This document shows positions 13,584 through 26,300 of a stretch of DNA of 64,000 nt, piece after piece. This DNA comes from Ascaris suum (Eukaryota; Nematoda; Chromadorea; Rhabditida; Ascarididae): contig CM024168.1 of NCBI GenBank assembly GCA_013433145.1, positions 7,882,184-7,946,183 on the forward strand. The letters run 5' to 3'. The first letter of the stretch is position 1. Every line of letters starts with the position of its first letter. The notes under the pieces were generated by a model. The model was not told the DNA's origin and did not search any database. It was given only the letters and a program-made list of their open reading frames with translations. Position numbers and translations under genes: made by a program.

Positions 13584-16500
13584 TTAAGCAGGAGCTTCCT
13601 CATGGGCCGGGTACCGTTCCTTCTTGAACGAACCCATATCATCAAGCGTTGTTGGAACGGAGTAGACAGTCGATGTTTTTGCACCAGTCCATTTCGCAGG
13701 TTTCGTGTCGGCGGCGAGAGCGAAGAAGGTATTGGACGCAACGATCATGCCGAACACTATGTAGAAGATAAGCGACCTAAGAAACTTCACTTCGATTTAC
13801 GCAGTGGAACCGTTCGAATGGTGGGTTGCCAAGGCATTGAAGTTTTGAGTTCAATTTTAAAATGCGAGATCCCCACAAAGCCTAGTTGTGTGCATCTAAA
13901 ACTATGCATATCAAATCTATGTCAGCTTTCGTAATTTCGCAAAATTTGAGTAATTTTGGTAAGTTTGTTGTAGGGTAACATGGCTTACATTAAGCAACTT
14001 ATATTAGGATGCCATCGGCCACATATCGGCAAATTTTCGCAAGCGTCGGTTACGCTCCCACGAAAGTGACTGCACTGTTTTCTCTTTCACTTTTGGAATA
14101 CGCATGCGAAATGAGATCCTCGTCATTTCTTAGCAACGACAGTCAGCTGTCAGTATATTCATCTGAGGGGAAATGCATACGATGTTACCTTGATCTCTTT
14201 ATGCGTCTGGAAAGCTGATACGGGCAATATGCTGGAAGTTATTTTTCTGCTTCGAAAGATGGTATTGAAGGGCAGTCGAGCGATAAAGAGATGCGAAAGA
14301 TGGAGGAAGTCGCTCGCCATTCACCCTATACATTAAAAGTATCAATGCATTTTAAGGTGTTTCGGTTTTCCCACTCAAAGATGTTTTTGACGCATCAAAG
14401 GTTCCTTCGCAACGACTGTTGCTATGCTGTCAAAAACATTTATTCACACAGGAATAAAGGAAGTTTGAATGCAGCAGTGAGAAGAGTAGTGAGAAATTGT
14501 AAGGTTCAGCATCGCTGAACGAAAAGAATGGCATATTTGAATGAACTGACCATTCCTTATGCGTATTGTTTGGAGCAAGCGTGGAAACTACTGCTGGTAA
14601 TATGAGGATTGTAGTGCAAGAGATCACCGATAACACAGCCAGGACGAAGTGGACGTGCTGACGTGCTACCTGAAAAAATACTGTGAGTGAACATGAAAAA
14701 CTGAGATTTCAACGCTCCGGAATCCTCCGCGATTTACTAGTAGACAGTAAAATGTCCGAACTCGTTTCTTTTGAATGACTCCCTCCAGCTTAACGCTTCC
14801 TGGGAGCTTTTTACTAAAATAGAACGCAAAAAGGCAAAGGGAGTTAAGGCTGTGTGTTTCCTATTGGAACTTTCAAAAAAAGGTTTTCAGGAACTCTATA
14901 GTAGTTTAGCGGTGAAATTGTTCGAAAACTTAATCGAATGAACAGGAATGTTGGCGAAACAAACTCAATAACCTTCCTATGAAGGCTCCTACCACTGAGC
15001 TAAAATAACCTTTTAGCGGTACCTTAAAATAATGGATCGAACTTTTTGCATGACGCTATCCAAAAACAGATGCTCTGCTCAGATTTCATCTCCTCTACCG
15101 AAAAATGCTAGAATGCACATTTTCGGCGACGGCGCCCATCAGACCAACCTCTGCCATAAACGGTCAATGAATAATGCGACACACGTAATTAATAGCTTCA
15201 TATTTCAACTCATCGTGCCATCCTCAGAAATCCTCTGCAGAGAATCTATTGTGGTAGATGAGTCTGCTGTAAAATATGATTCGAGCGGCGTAAAACGATC
15301 CAGGTTTTTATGCGCAGTTACAAGCCGGTGATTATATATAAAATCGTTCGATATTTATAGATGGCCTTGAAATTTGATTTCGTTTTTATAAAGGATAAAA
15401 TCAATAGGGTCATTTTGCAGCGTAAACCGTAGCCACTTAATTCCCTATTCCTATAGTGATGTCGTTTAGAACTAAGACATATGAAATACAGAACAAGAGT
15501 AAGAGACAAGAACTGCGTGAACAGCACAGCACAGGAACTGTGAATACGAGAAGCAGATCAGAAGGTGAGGAATATAGGTGTGACACCCTTCACGCAGATG
15601 ACAATAAGAAAATGAATACCACTAAACTGGGGAAATTCCTCACGGCCACACAATACGCATAATAACTGAAGTTCGAAAAAATTCAAGTGTTGTTTCGTAG
15701 AGACTTTGGGATGGGCGCGGCGACGCAGTACATAGGCAAATGTATTTGACACTAAGAGATAAAACAATGCCGTCATTATGCAACTTTCGATTGCAAGTTG
15801 CTAAAAACGCGTATTAACCGCACAGGTGTGGAATGTTTACAACAACCCCGCTCACAATCCGATTATTTCTCTAAAGGAATTGCGCTTTTGTCTGTTAGTT
15901 CAGTGGAACAGCAAAAATTTATCAAATGGTCACTCCTACCGCCTACACCCTCTCCCCACCCTTCCCTCCGCCCACCTCTCCTTACCATCCCCGCTGCCCT
16001 TCGGCTCTTCATATTCATCTTGATTGATTTGCGTTGATTTAGTCATTGACGATTTATTCTGCTAAAATGTCCCATATTGCAAGCCTCCGATTTTTCGGCA
16101 ATGATAACCATCTGTGACATAAACAGCAGCCGAAAATTCAACAAGTTGAGAAAGAAGCAACAGAAAATGGCACGATATGGGCTCTATTCGTTGACCCGAA
16201 TCCTTGCGGAATTAGGAGAAAGTGACTGGATAAAAGCAAATGATGCGTTACTAATTTCAGTCAGTAGCTCGCAATTTGTAGTATGGGAAATAATTCATGA
16301 GTTCTCGACTCATGAAACTCTCAAAAAGGGACGAAATCGGTTCTGGAAGATGGCTTAGAAAGCGCAACAAAAATCTGTTGCTTTAGCTTATTTGCCTTGC
16401 GAGGCGAATAGCATAAGCTTGATGTGCAGTGATGCGCTTAAGCAAAAAAGGAGATGAAAAACGCGTGAAACCTTAATGCTGCTAGAACATTTCAAGCTTC

Positions 16501-19500
16501 CTTGTTGCTGGAGCATTTGAAAACATCTGAAGAAGTTTTCAACACTAGGGACGGGAGGTCAACACGAAAGCCATGGAAGAATAACATAGCCAGCACATTT
16601 CCAGTGTTTCATATGAGGGCGTTTCATGACACCAATTTACTTACGCGTTGTGTCTTTAGCATTTTTACTTTCTCCTCATTCAAAAATACAGCGTACAGCT
16701 TCCTATACGTCTCGATGCCCTCAACGGCAAAAAATGTGATTCTCTGAAATGCCCTAATTTTACAGTGTGCCTCGTAATGATGATCTTGTGCAAAGGTGAA
16801 AGAATTTGTTGAATTTAAAATGTTGAGTAGGGGCTATTCCACAATTTAAGGAAGAAGCAGCGTCAATGACGAAGCAAGAAAGGAGAGAATTACCCACCAG
16901 CTGGGCACACCTTATTCCTCCCGCCCAGTTCATACCGGAGAACGCGATTGCAGCCGTGTACGCGACTTGACCAAGTGTAGACATCTCAGGAGGAATCACT
17001 GCCAAACACAGAAAACACGCGGCCATCGTTCCTGAAAGTGTTAATGTTTCTCCGACCTTGTAAGTACAGCTTTGCAAGCTCCCTTTTTCGCAGATTCCAT
17101 GTTTTTACAGCGTTTAAACATAGAATTACTTGCTGCAGCATGACTTTTCAAGGTTCAAGGTTTTGAAGCTATACAAATGTCACTCTCCCTCCGTTCTCGT
17201 TCACAGGTAATGCTACTGTGGTAGAAAGATCTAATACAAATTCGCGAAAACTCCTCGAACTTTTCTCCAACATAGCATGGACGACGTTTCAGAGCTACAC
17301 TAACATCTGGTGGAATATTTTGCAAAAAAAGGAAAAATCAGTTATTTAGTGGCTCTGTGCACTTTCTGCCTCCTGAAAATAGTGATAACCTAAAGGTTTA
17401 AAAATGAAAAAGCATTCGTACTGCGTGGGCATGAAGAAGAGCAAATGGTTGTATAAACTTGACTTCGATAATCCCGTCGTTGCCATGTTTCCCCATACCT
17501 AATAGTTCTGTGCAAATTTCGCGTGCTATATGAAAAATTATTAATTCGTAGTTGTGCACAAATGGAACAATTAAGATCACTAGAGAGACCCTGTGAAATG
17601 AAGGTAAACATCATGACCCGCGCCTTTTCACTCATGCACGGTGCATGATCGCTGAGCGGACCCGTGCATACTTTGATAATCATCGAGAAAACATACGGCA
17701 TCGCCGTCGCGAATCCAGTGCTTTCAACTTCGAAATGCAATACCTGCAACAAACACTTTATTAGCCAGCAAACATAACTTGGCGGCATCATTATGTAGTG
17801 GCTTTATTTAGTGTTTTCATGTACACTATCGTATGAAAACAGCCACAGTTATAAAGTGAAGCGATAACTGTAGTTCAACAGCTATGGGTGCAAGGACCGC
17901 AAGGCAACGCAAATATGAAGGCAGAGAAATGATAAGGTATAGCAAAACACATTCCGTTCAATTCTAGCCCTGAAAACAGCAAGGAAGTGAAAGTTTCTAG
18001 TCTGGGAAACTAGATAGCGCTTTTAAAAGTTGTGCAATAATAAACAAATAGAGAATTTGAGTCTGTCACCAGTAGCAATGAATTCGAGTAGTTGTTCTCA
18101 GTCAGCTTTCCTAATAAGAGTCGTTGAAAAAAAGGGGATCCCCACTCAAACCTTTTTAATAGAGCGAAAGCACCTCAAGAATCAGCGAAGGAGACTTTTG
18201 TGGGTTTTAATCATAATAGAGAAATTGGGATGAAGAGTTGTGATAGTGGTTCACCTAGGCGAAGACAGCACTAGCCCCAGTGTTTCTTGTGCAAATCTCA
18301 GTTGTCTTTTGAGACGAGTAAACCAGAAAGACTGCGCGGAGAAAGATCAAACTTCTAGTGCCCAAAATTAACGTGTTATTAATGAGAGTACTGAGAACAG
18401 TAGCATCCACATTTTCTCCTAATCAAGAAATTTGAGAGAAATCATGAAAAAAAAAATGAAAGAATGAATGATTCATGCGAAAAGGAAAGCGTTGAACAGT
18501 AGTCTGTATCAAGAAATGTATAATTTGACGCATCAACAAACACAGTCAGACATTAATAAAGCTATTTCCACGATTTAATGTGATCAGCGATTTTCAGCGA
18601 ACAAATCCCGTACCTTATTGAGGTATATAGGTGCATACTGAAAGAAGAGCTGGAATCCAAACGTTCCGCCAGTGCACAAAGTCCATATAGCCCATATTCG
18701 AATGCTCTTTAGCAGAGAGCCATACGGTACCTTTTGTTGGCGTTTCGTTATAACGTTTTTGCCACGTTCAATGATCTTCAGCTCCTTCTCACTTACGATG
18801 CTAAAAATTGACCACATAGAAAAAAATTAACTATATTCAATGGGACCAAAGGATTGAAGGTTATGAGTGAACCTCATGGTCACTTGGATTGTATCCTTTG
18901 GAACCAACGCACTCTTTAAACAACAATGCGACTAGCGTTGACTTTATTCATTGTTGTGGGTGATTATCTACTTTGATTTGTCTTTTTTCGTTTCTACTGC
19001 CAGATCGCACAGGTCATCGCTTGCAAAAGTTTGCATAAGTGGTCTGCGATAATGTTGGGTGTATATATCGGCGAGAATTATGCCTACGAAATCTTTGAAC
19101 CAGTTAGGAAGGACGTAATTTGTGCATGTCTGGCGTTATGTGATCCATTCCGAAGGACGAATATGGGTTGTTTTATAACTTACTGTTTGAATGGGTTAAA
19201 ATTTTTTTCACAAAATTCGATATGTTTCCATAATCTCTGAGTTTTGAGCGCACAGCAATTTTTCAAATGCGCATCCATATTCGAAGAAGTGGAGCTTCCT
19301 TGAACAATCTTCGTCTTCAGTAACAGTTAAGAGCGATTTGGAAGTCAATATGATGCTTAAATTTTTGTATGGGAAGATGACGTTGTAGTAGGATATTCAC
19401 AAATGCAACGGTGATTTTATTTTGCTACAAAGAAGAATGAATGAAGAAGAGTACGTATGAAAGCGTGGCGAATCACGGAAAATGATGTAGAAGAGGAGGA

Positions 19501-22500
19501 AAGCGAGGAGTGTAAGTGTACCAATGAAATAATATGCGTATGCCCACCCAAGTGATGATACACAAAGAGCACCTGAGAGTGGCATCGTTAACATCGGTCC
19601 AAGCTGAAAATTGTGACGTGATAATTGTCGACGATTATTCTTCTCACATTCTGATATCCGCAGAAGGCTGAACAGAGGAATGTTGTTTTTTCATGGATTG
19701 CAAAAATTAGGGAGTAAGGGGATCAAGCAACACTTTGAGTAAAAAGCTTAAACCAGTTAAACTTCTTTAAATGCTCAAAATGAATTCAGATAAGCAGAGC
19801 ACAGTGCAAGGATGCTCGCAATGCGTCATGTGCTAATGCATTTCTTTCCAGCGGTCTTACCACTTGTTCAGGCGCTTAACTAGCACAACATTCGGACCAA
19901 TGCGGGTGTCACGATGTGTGTCTTTGCAAATAAACCGAACAAACCGACCAATATCATGAACTGCTGAAAAAAAAAATGAAGCACATGCAATAGTAAGTTC
20001 ATATTATAACTGCAGTGACCAACCATAAAGGCCTTCTGCGAAAGTCTTAAGTGGGGAGCCGCTGTTACGAATTTAGTGGATGTGCATACCATACTGACTT
20101 CGTATAATATCGTTCGCTTTAGTGCGTCAACCTCGGAAAGAGCTGAAGGTTTTTATCGCAAAAAAATTCAGATCCACTTTATAGCAGTGAAATAAGAGGA
20201 TTGCATATTTTTTAAGGACACTTGCATGAGCAAACGGACCACTCAAAACGTGAAAACATCACTCTATATGGTCTGCTTTCTTGACAATCTTCCAGGCTGG
20301 TTAGTGACCACAACGGTATGCAAAAGCTAATCGGGTCAGATCTTCTGGCTTCCCTCTCTGGCCACTCCATTCTGAGTGGTTGTGAAATGTCAGAAGTTTT
20401 TCGTTTTTCCCAATTTCTTAACTTTTTCAGTCACTTATAACCTTCAGAGCACTTGATGGGTCAATCTGAAACTTGGCTTAGTGGGTTACCCGAAGGTGCG
20501 AAATGCACATTCAAACTGAGGTGCAAAATATACTTCCAAATTACGTTAGTGCCGTCCCATGTCACCTTAGCCGTTGCTACAATTCAAGCAGACAAATAGG
20601 GTACACACATGGGCTCATACATGCACGTAGACTCGATGTTGCCACAACGCATTTGATAAATCTAAATTTATAAGAGTGTATGAAAAAGGCTTACTTCTTA
20701 CAGGATGTCGTCTTATCCAGTATACAGAATGGTCATTTTAAAAGTGCTTTTTTCTATCAAATCACCGACTGAAGAGGAGTTATTTGCTAAATTCGCGACT
20801 TTAGATGTCAGTGATCAATCGAGTGAGTAATCATGCGACACACTATGTAATAATCTACACTCACCTAATACGACCGCAATAGCTTTGGCGGCCTACGCAG
20901 ACCGATAAGGATTTTATGGATGACGCAGACGTGATGTTGTTGCAATGCATTTTTGCAGTGTACTACATTAATGTCGCACCTGAAAATGACAGGACAGTAG
21001 GGAGAGATACATTCCACTGTCGGCTAAAGTCGACCATTGTGACGTAATCGAGCCGATAACTGGATAGGCGGCTGCCAGCGCAAATCCCTAAAAACAGATG
21101 AGTTACCATTTTAATTGGGGAGATGTCCATGGTGCAACATATGTTATCATGTTCCCACTTCTGTTGTATCATTTTTCCTCGAGCAGTTTAACTTTACTGA
21201 GTGTCCTTTCGTGCAAGCAGGTATGGCAGATATTTCTCAACAAGAACAATATGCTAATGCTGCAATTCGCTCCGACCGTTTGTGCTGACCACTTTTCCAT
21301 TGAGAATTGCCGTCATCAAACCTGTTTTGTAGCAGTCACTCTCTGAACAGATACGAAGCTTTTGTGAAGTTGATGGTGCAAAATCAGAAGTTTTATCGAT
21401 TGAACATTGAATGGTTTTTGCGCTGGAAATACTTCAAATTAATAGTAATTAACAGGTTTATTAAATTACCACTACACAAAAATGGAGATGTTCTTTCAAA
21501 ATATCCCTTCCTCTCAACCTTCTTCCACTCCAAAAATCGGATTGAGAAGACGGACCTGGAGTCTCTAAATCATCCATTTAATTATATAAGGCCGACTTTC
21601 ACATGCTTAGACTGACCAATACTCCACCTCGCAGTCATTCTGTGAACACATATGTGAACACCTTAGCCACATTTTATTTGTTGTGCTCTGTATGGCTAAC
21701 TTATAGTGAATTTTTCTAATGAACAAGCTATTAGGGACACTTCAGCGACTTCTGAAATTAGGAAGTGGGGAGATTTCACGCGAACACATTGAGGACTGAA
21801 GTATCCATGAACCACAAGGCTGAAGTATCCATGAATTCGCTGAGCTTAGGGGACCTACTGACGCATTTCTAAAAGCCTCAGACAACTAGTAAATTTCATG
21901 GGTTGAAATTAGAGCATTCCGCTTGTCTCGAAAGATTCAGCAAATTGCCTCCAAGAAACGAGCGATGAAGAGCCAATAGAAGCCAAAGGACGCAAGTTGT
22001 GGTAAAAAGATTGTCGATATTCCCGATATCACACCGAACGCGGTAAAGAGCTTCCTGAAAAAGTCAACCTCATAGAATTTTGCAGCCCTGATGCAGCTTA
22101 AATCTGTGGTCATTTTTAATAGGAGAAAAATGGTGTTTTTTGAGGAAAAACACCACGCCAAAATTTTTTCCCAACAATGACTTGATCGAGAAAGGAAGTT
22201 TCTCCAATTACTTTCAGATGCGTTCCAATAAACTTGTTAGGCTTTTTTTGCCTGAAATTGTTTAAGAATTTCTAATGAAAGTTGCCGGAATCTGACCACT
22301 GCAAATGCGTAAAATTGGTCGCCGCGGTCAAACCGAAAATTGATCTTTCAAAACTGAGTATGGTCAAGAAGTTAGTTATGCTTGAATTTCATCACAATCG
22401 GCACCAATGATCTCTTGGCCAGCTTAGCCAAAGTTGTACTTTATCACAGAGAGTAATCAAGGAATTCCTTGAAGCAACAACGAGTGAACGTTGAAAACAA

Positions 22501-23350
22501 GCTGAGAAAATATGCATTTTAATTTCAGATTTTTCAAAAATGGTCCCTGAAATATAATCATCGATTGCCCCGTGCTGAATGGAAGACCCCAAGCTGTCGA
22601 AGATTACAACATGCATAGCATATCATCGGAAAGAGCAGTTAGTTGTTTCGAAGGGATAACGATAATATTTAAAAACCTCTGAAGAGAAGGTTGCGGAGCA
22701 TTTGCTCTCGAGCTGTAGCAGTCATTCCTTCCAACTCTTTGGTGGAACTTCCATAGTTAATGTTCGTCCGCAACCAATCAACAGATAGCCAATTGAAATG
22801 TTTTAGCTAAAATTTCTTTTCTTGTAAAGGAGTTACCTTATGCTAATGAAGGTCGAGAGACGAACCACTGCTACCGTTCCAAGGAGAGTTCCCAAGGCCA
22901 CAGCTGAGAAAAGGAGTCCCTTTTGAGTTGAGGAGTAATGATATCGTAGCCCATTTTCGAGTAGTCGGCCTGAAAAAACAAGCAGGGGAGCGTAAGACAA
23001 CAAGCAGAGGAGCGTAAGACATATCACTGATATTGATCGCTTTTCACTGAAGCTGTTAAAAATCAAGATTCCGCTGAGATAATTGCTTTTGCTATTTCAC
23101 AAAAGTGCCCTTATTTCTGAATATTTATGAGATAGGTCATGGTTAGTTGTTGAGAAGCAACAAAATACTCACCTGATGCAGTACTATTGGTTAATGAGTC
23201 ATCATCCGACATGCAGATTATCGTGAAGTTTAGAATGAGGCAGTTGCTGGTGAGGAGCGTAAGACATATCACTGATATTGCAAGGATCACATATCGCGTC
23301 CAATGCCCGAAAGTGATCCGCCTCTTGTGTATTGCTATCGTTGGACCCAT
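13584..23350 (-). CDS. Gene A: SLC17-like MFS transporter, ten exons, 486 aa
   Basis: Predicted 12-TM solute carrier of the SLC17 (Na+/phosphate, sialin, VGLUT) branch of the MFS, nematode subtype; substrate unknown. Exons (minus): 23350-23173, 22969-22837, 22054-21949, 21087-20980, 19603-19455, 18800-18614, 17743-17590, 17031-16898, 14669-14551, 13776-13584 (TAA). Phases join without a break, giving 486 aa, normal for the family. TM1 is residues 20-47. A short exofacial loop has an N-S-T glycosylation site at N55. TM2 contains SAVALGTLLGTVAVV; ARFLEG followed by AYPV marks TM4; MPLSGALC lies in TM5; RDSPRFH opens the central cytosolic loop (about 219-257); LAPNNTHKEW precedes TM12. The ATG at 23350 is the first after an in-frame TAG. 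Odd points: intron 3 has a GC donor, intron 1 carries a copy of exon 1 sequence, and the ER of the family's WxPxxER motif is replaced by AD. Gene B is its paralog. Family is near certain; function is inference. Confidence 0.93.
23007..23035 (-). repeat. Copy of gene A exon 1 sequence inside intron 1
   Basis: These 29 bases are identical to 23252-23280, the exon 1 segment coding for part of TM1 (SISVICLTLL in the intron copy, AISVICLTLL in the exon). A 12-bp part of it (GGAGCGTAAGAC) recurs once more just to the left in a ~21-bp tandem (22978-23020). Confidence 0.93.
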
Positions 23351-26300
23351 CGTAACCAATTCTAGCTAACTGCTACCATATCCGCCTATGCATAGAAATG
23401 ATGAGTTTTTGTGTGATAGAAATATTTCAAGATTACGCAAAATGTTTTTTTAAAGCAAAAAGCAGTGCTTCCAAATACATAAACGGAGGCTGAAGTTTTT
23501 AAAATATTGGCTTTTGTTTATTATAGTAGGCTTCTTTTAAAGAGAATGGGGAAGTTGCAAAAAAAGTTTTGTGCATCACCGCCGTCGTCAGGTGATCCAG
23601 TTACAAAATCGCAATCCCACGTTGTTTCTGTGGAGTGCGAGAGATGGGGGAAAGATGATGAAGGGGTGGGGGGAGGGGGGTGGGAGAAGGAGAAAGAGTT
23701 ATGCGACTGCATGGTAATAGGAGAAATGCTTCTTCATGGCTTCAATCATAATCAACGAACGGAATTAATCAGAATGCCGCTGGTTGGCTTGGATCTGTGA
23801 GGAAGTAGGCGAATATTCTTCCAGACAGCATTGCTCGAACAATAACAAAACGAAATTCGACTAGAGGCTGCTCTCACTCGGTGCGCACTTATCACTAGCT
23901 TTTTTATGCGGATGGTCAATGCGCTCAGAGTGTGAACGCTGTCGGATTTTGCCATCCATATTTGCATAAAAATGAACATTAGTCATTATGCAATCGAAGT
24001 AAACACCGAACACTCCCCGAGTGCATCATTTTCTGCATACAGCCGACCATATCTCCCACCGCAACCTCCATACGCTTTCTGCATTTATTTTATAACATGC
24101 AAAAATCATTACTTTTAGGTCGTGAAAACCGGCAAAAGTTATTCAGTCATTTCTTAACACAAAAATTTGAAAATACCTTCTTTCATTTACTATGGTACGC
24201 CTCTGGCTTTTTATTATACACAGTATTACATTGCTTAAAATTTCAACAACAATGTACACCAGGAAACGTTAGATCGTATGGGTAAGCGCAAATTGAGGAA
24301 ATCTTATGAGTATTTCACAAATCCCCTCAACTGCCGAAAATTCTCTAGAATCAACAGCTAGAAATAGTTCACTATGAAAGCGAGAAAGGGACATACCATC
24401 AATCTACTTCATGAAGAAGTAGATTTCACTGAATGAGGGACCACTTTCACTTGTTTTCCAGCATCCCCCTCTTCCCCTTCCATTTTGAATCGACTTACGT
24501 TGATTTCAAAGCAGTAGAGGTATAGAGAGATTTTGCATTCATGGCGTGTTGCCAAAACTTTCAAACGCTCGTGATTTTTAATGGAATGGAGCAATGGATT
24601 ACGAATTTTGTTCTCAGAGAGATCAATGGGGAAATACCATCTCTGGCCGGGCAAGAGAGCGACTTTATTTTTTGAATAAAGCTAAAAATTATGCGAGCTA
24701 TATATGTGAGTACTGAAAAAACTTAAAATTTATATTTCGCCATCGGAAAGCTATGTAAATCAAGAGATAAGAGAGGTGTCGTATCCGTATTACATATGAA
24801 ATGATTTGTTTCTCGGGAGCGTGGATGCAATAATGGCTGGCAATTTATTAACTTATATCATTGGATTGCTCTCTTCTAAACATCATCTCACTTTATTCGC
24901 TAGCTTCTCCTTTATTGAATTCTTTGTAAAATTCCCAGTTCAACTCCAAGTTTTCCGCTTTTTCAAACATGCCTAAAGTTTGCATCTTAAAAAGAAATTA
25001 TTCTCAGAAAGCTTAGAAGCTCAGCTGCTTATTGACGGTCAAAAGGACGCATGATCGGGAAAAGAAGTGTGTTCGTCTGTACTGAAAAAAGTGAACTGAC
25101 CGCTATAGCGACTGATATAAAAAGAAGGAAACGTACAACATATATTTCACTTCATATATCTCGCGGTCAGTATTTCACTTCTATTCCGAGCATCCCCAAT
25201 GCCGATCTTCTGATAATAAAAAAAACATTTTTTTCTGAGGAAGCACGAGAAACTTTGGTGCACAGTAATAAGAAAGCGTTTAAATTTGGGTCCATAATTT
25301 CGGAAAAGCTTCATGATTTGTGATAAGTTGTATTTTATCTGTATACACAAGTCATCCATACCGTACTCGATAGTGTTTCTGCACGAAATGTATAATGTTC
25401 AGCAGTATAATATGTTCATATTATGCTCATTTCGGAGCAGATACTAGAATATTTGTTGCGATGATGCGTCATCTCGCCTAGTGGAGTTGTGTCTATCGAG
25501 TGGATGGTGTTAATTGAGAGATGTAAAGTGCACAGCTAAGGTAGGCAGTGAAATGCACACCCAAATCAAATGTTTCAGTAACATCTTGTTAGCATCACCA
25601 CCTTTACTCTCATTAAGCACACCAAACAACAACTGTGATCATATCATTTATTATTGTTTTGTCAGATCGGATGATGCTGATTTAGAAGAGTTTTTATCGA
25701 TTTTATGGACTTCTAATGCGATGCTGTGTGCAGTGCTATTACATGACTTCATCAATTAAATCTGCTAGAATCTCTCATCCTATTCCTTTCAAAGTATGCG
25801 AAGCATATCGCCGAGAAGATTTGCAGAAGAGGTAAATTTTGCAATGAAAACGAATTTTTCTCTACTATATTTATGTCTTGCAAAAATATATCATGCACAT
25901 CTTTGTTGTGCATTCTTATGCCAATTTTACGACTTCATAAATGAATTAGGGTTTCCGTGCAAAATTTGTCCATCGTGTACCTATTGCCGATTCGTGATTC
26001 CATGATTGTTATGCATAAATTGTTCATAACGTGCAAAAGTACCCAGAGTTGCAATTCCTCCACTCTTCGCATTTCAGTGCACTGAAAAAATCAAAATTCT
26101 TTCTACAGCTTTTTTTGCAGATGGTGTTTTTAACCCTTCAAAACGCTGAGCTATGGACGAAGGTTCCTTTGCAAGTGCAAAAATTTGTATATTGCCAATG
26201 ATTTCTGCACAATTATATCTCATACTTTTTCATACAACACTGTAATCATTTTGTTTTTCACCTCACAAAAGAAGGGATTTGTTTTTTGGACTGTTGAGTT

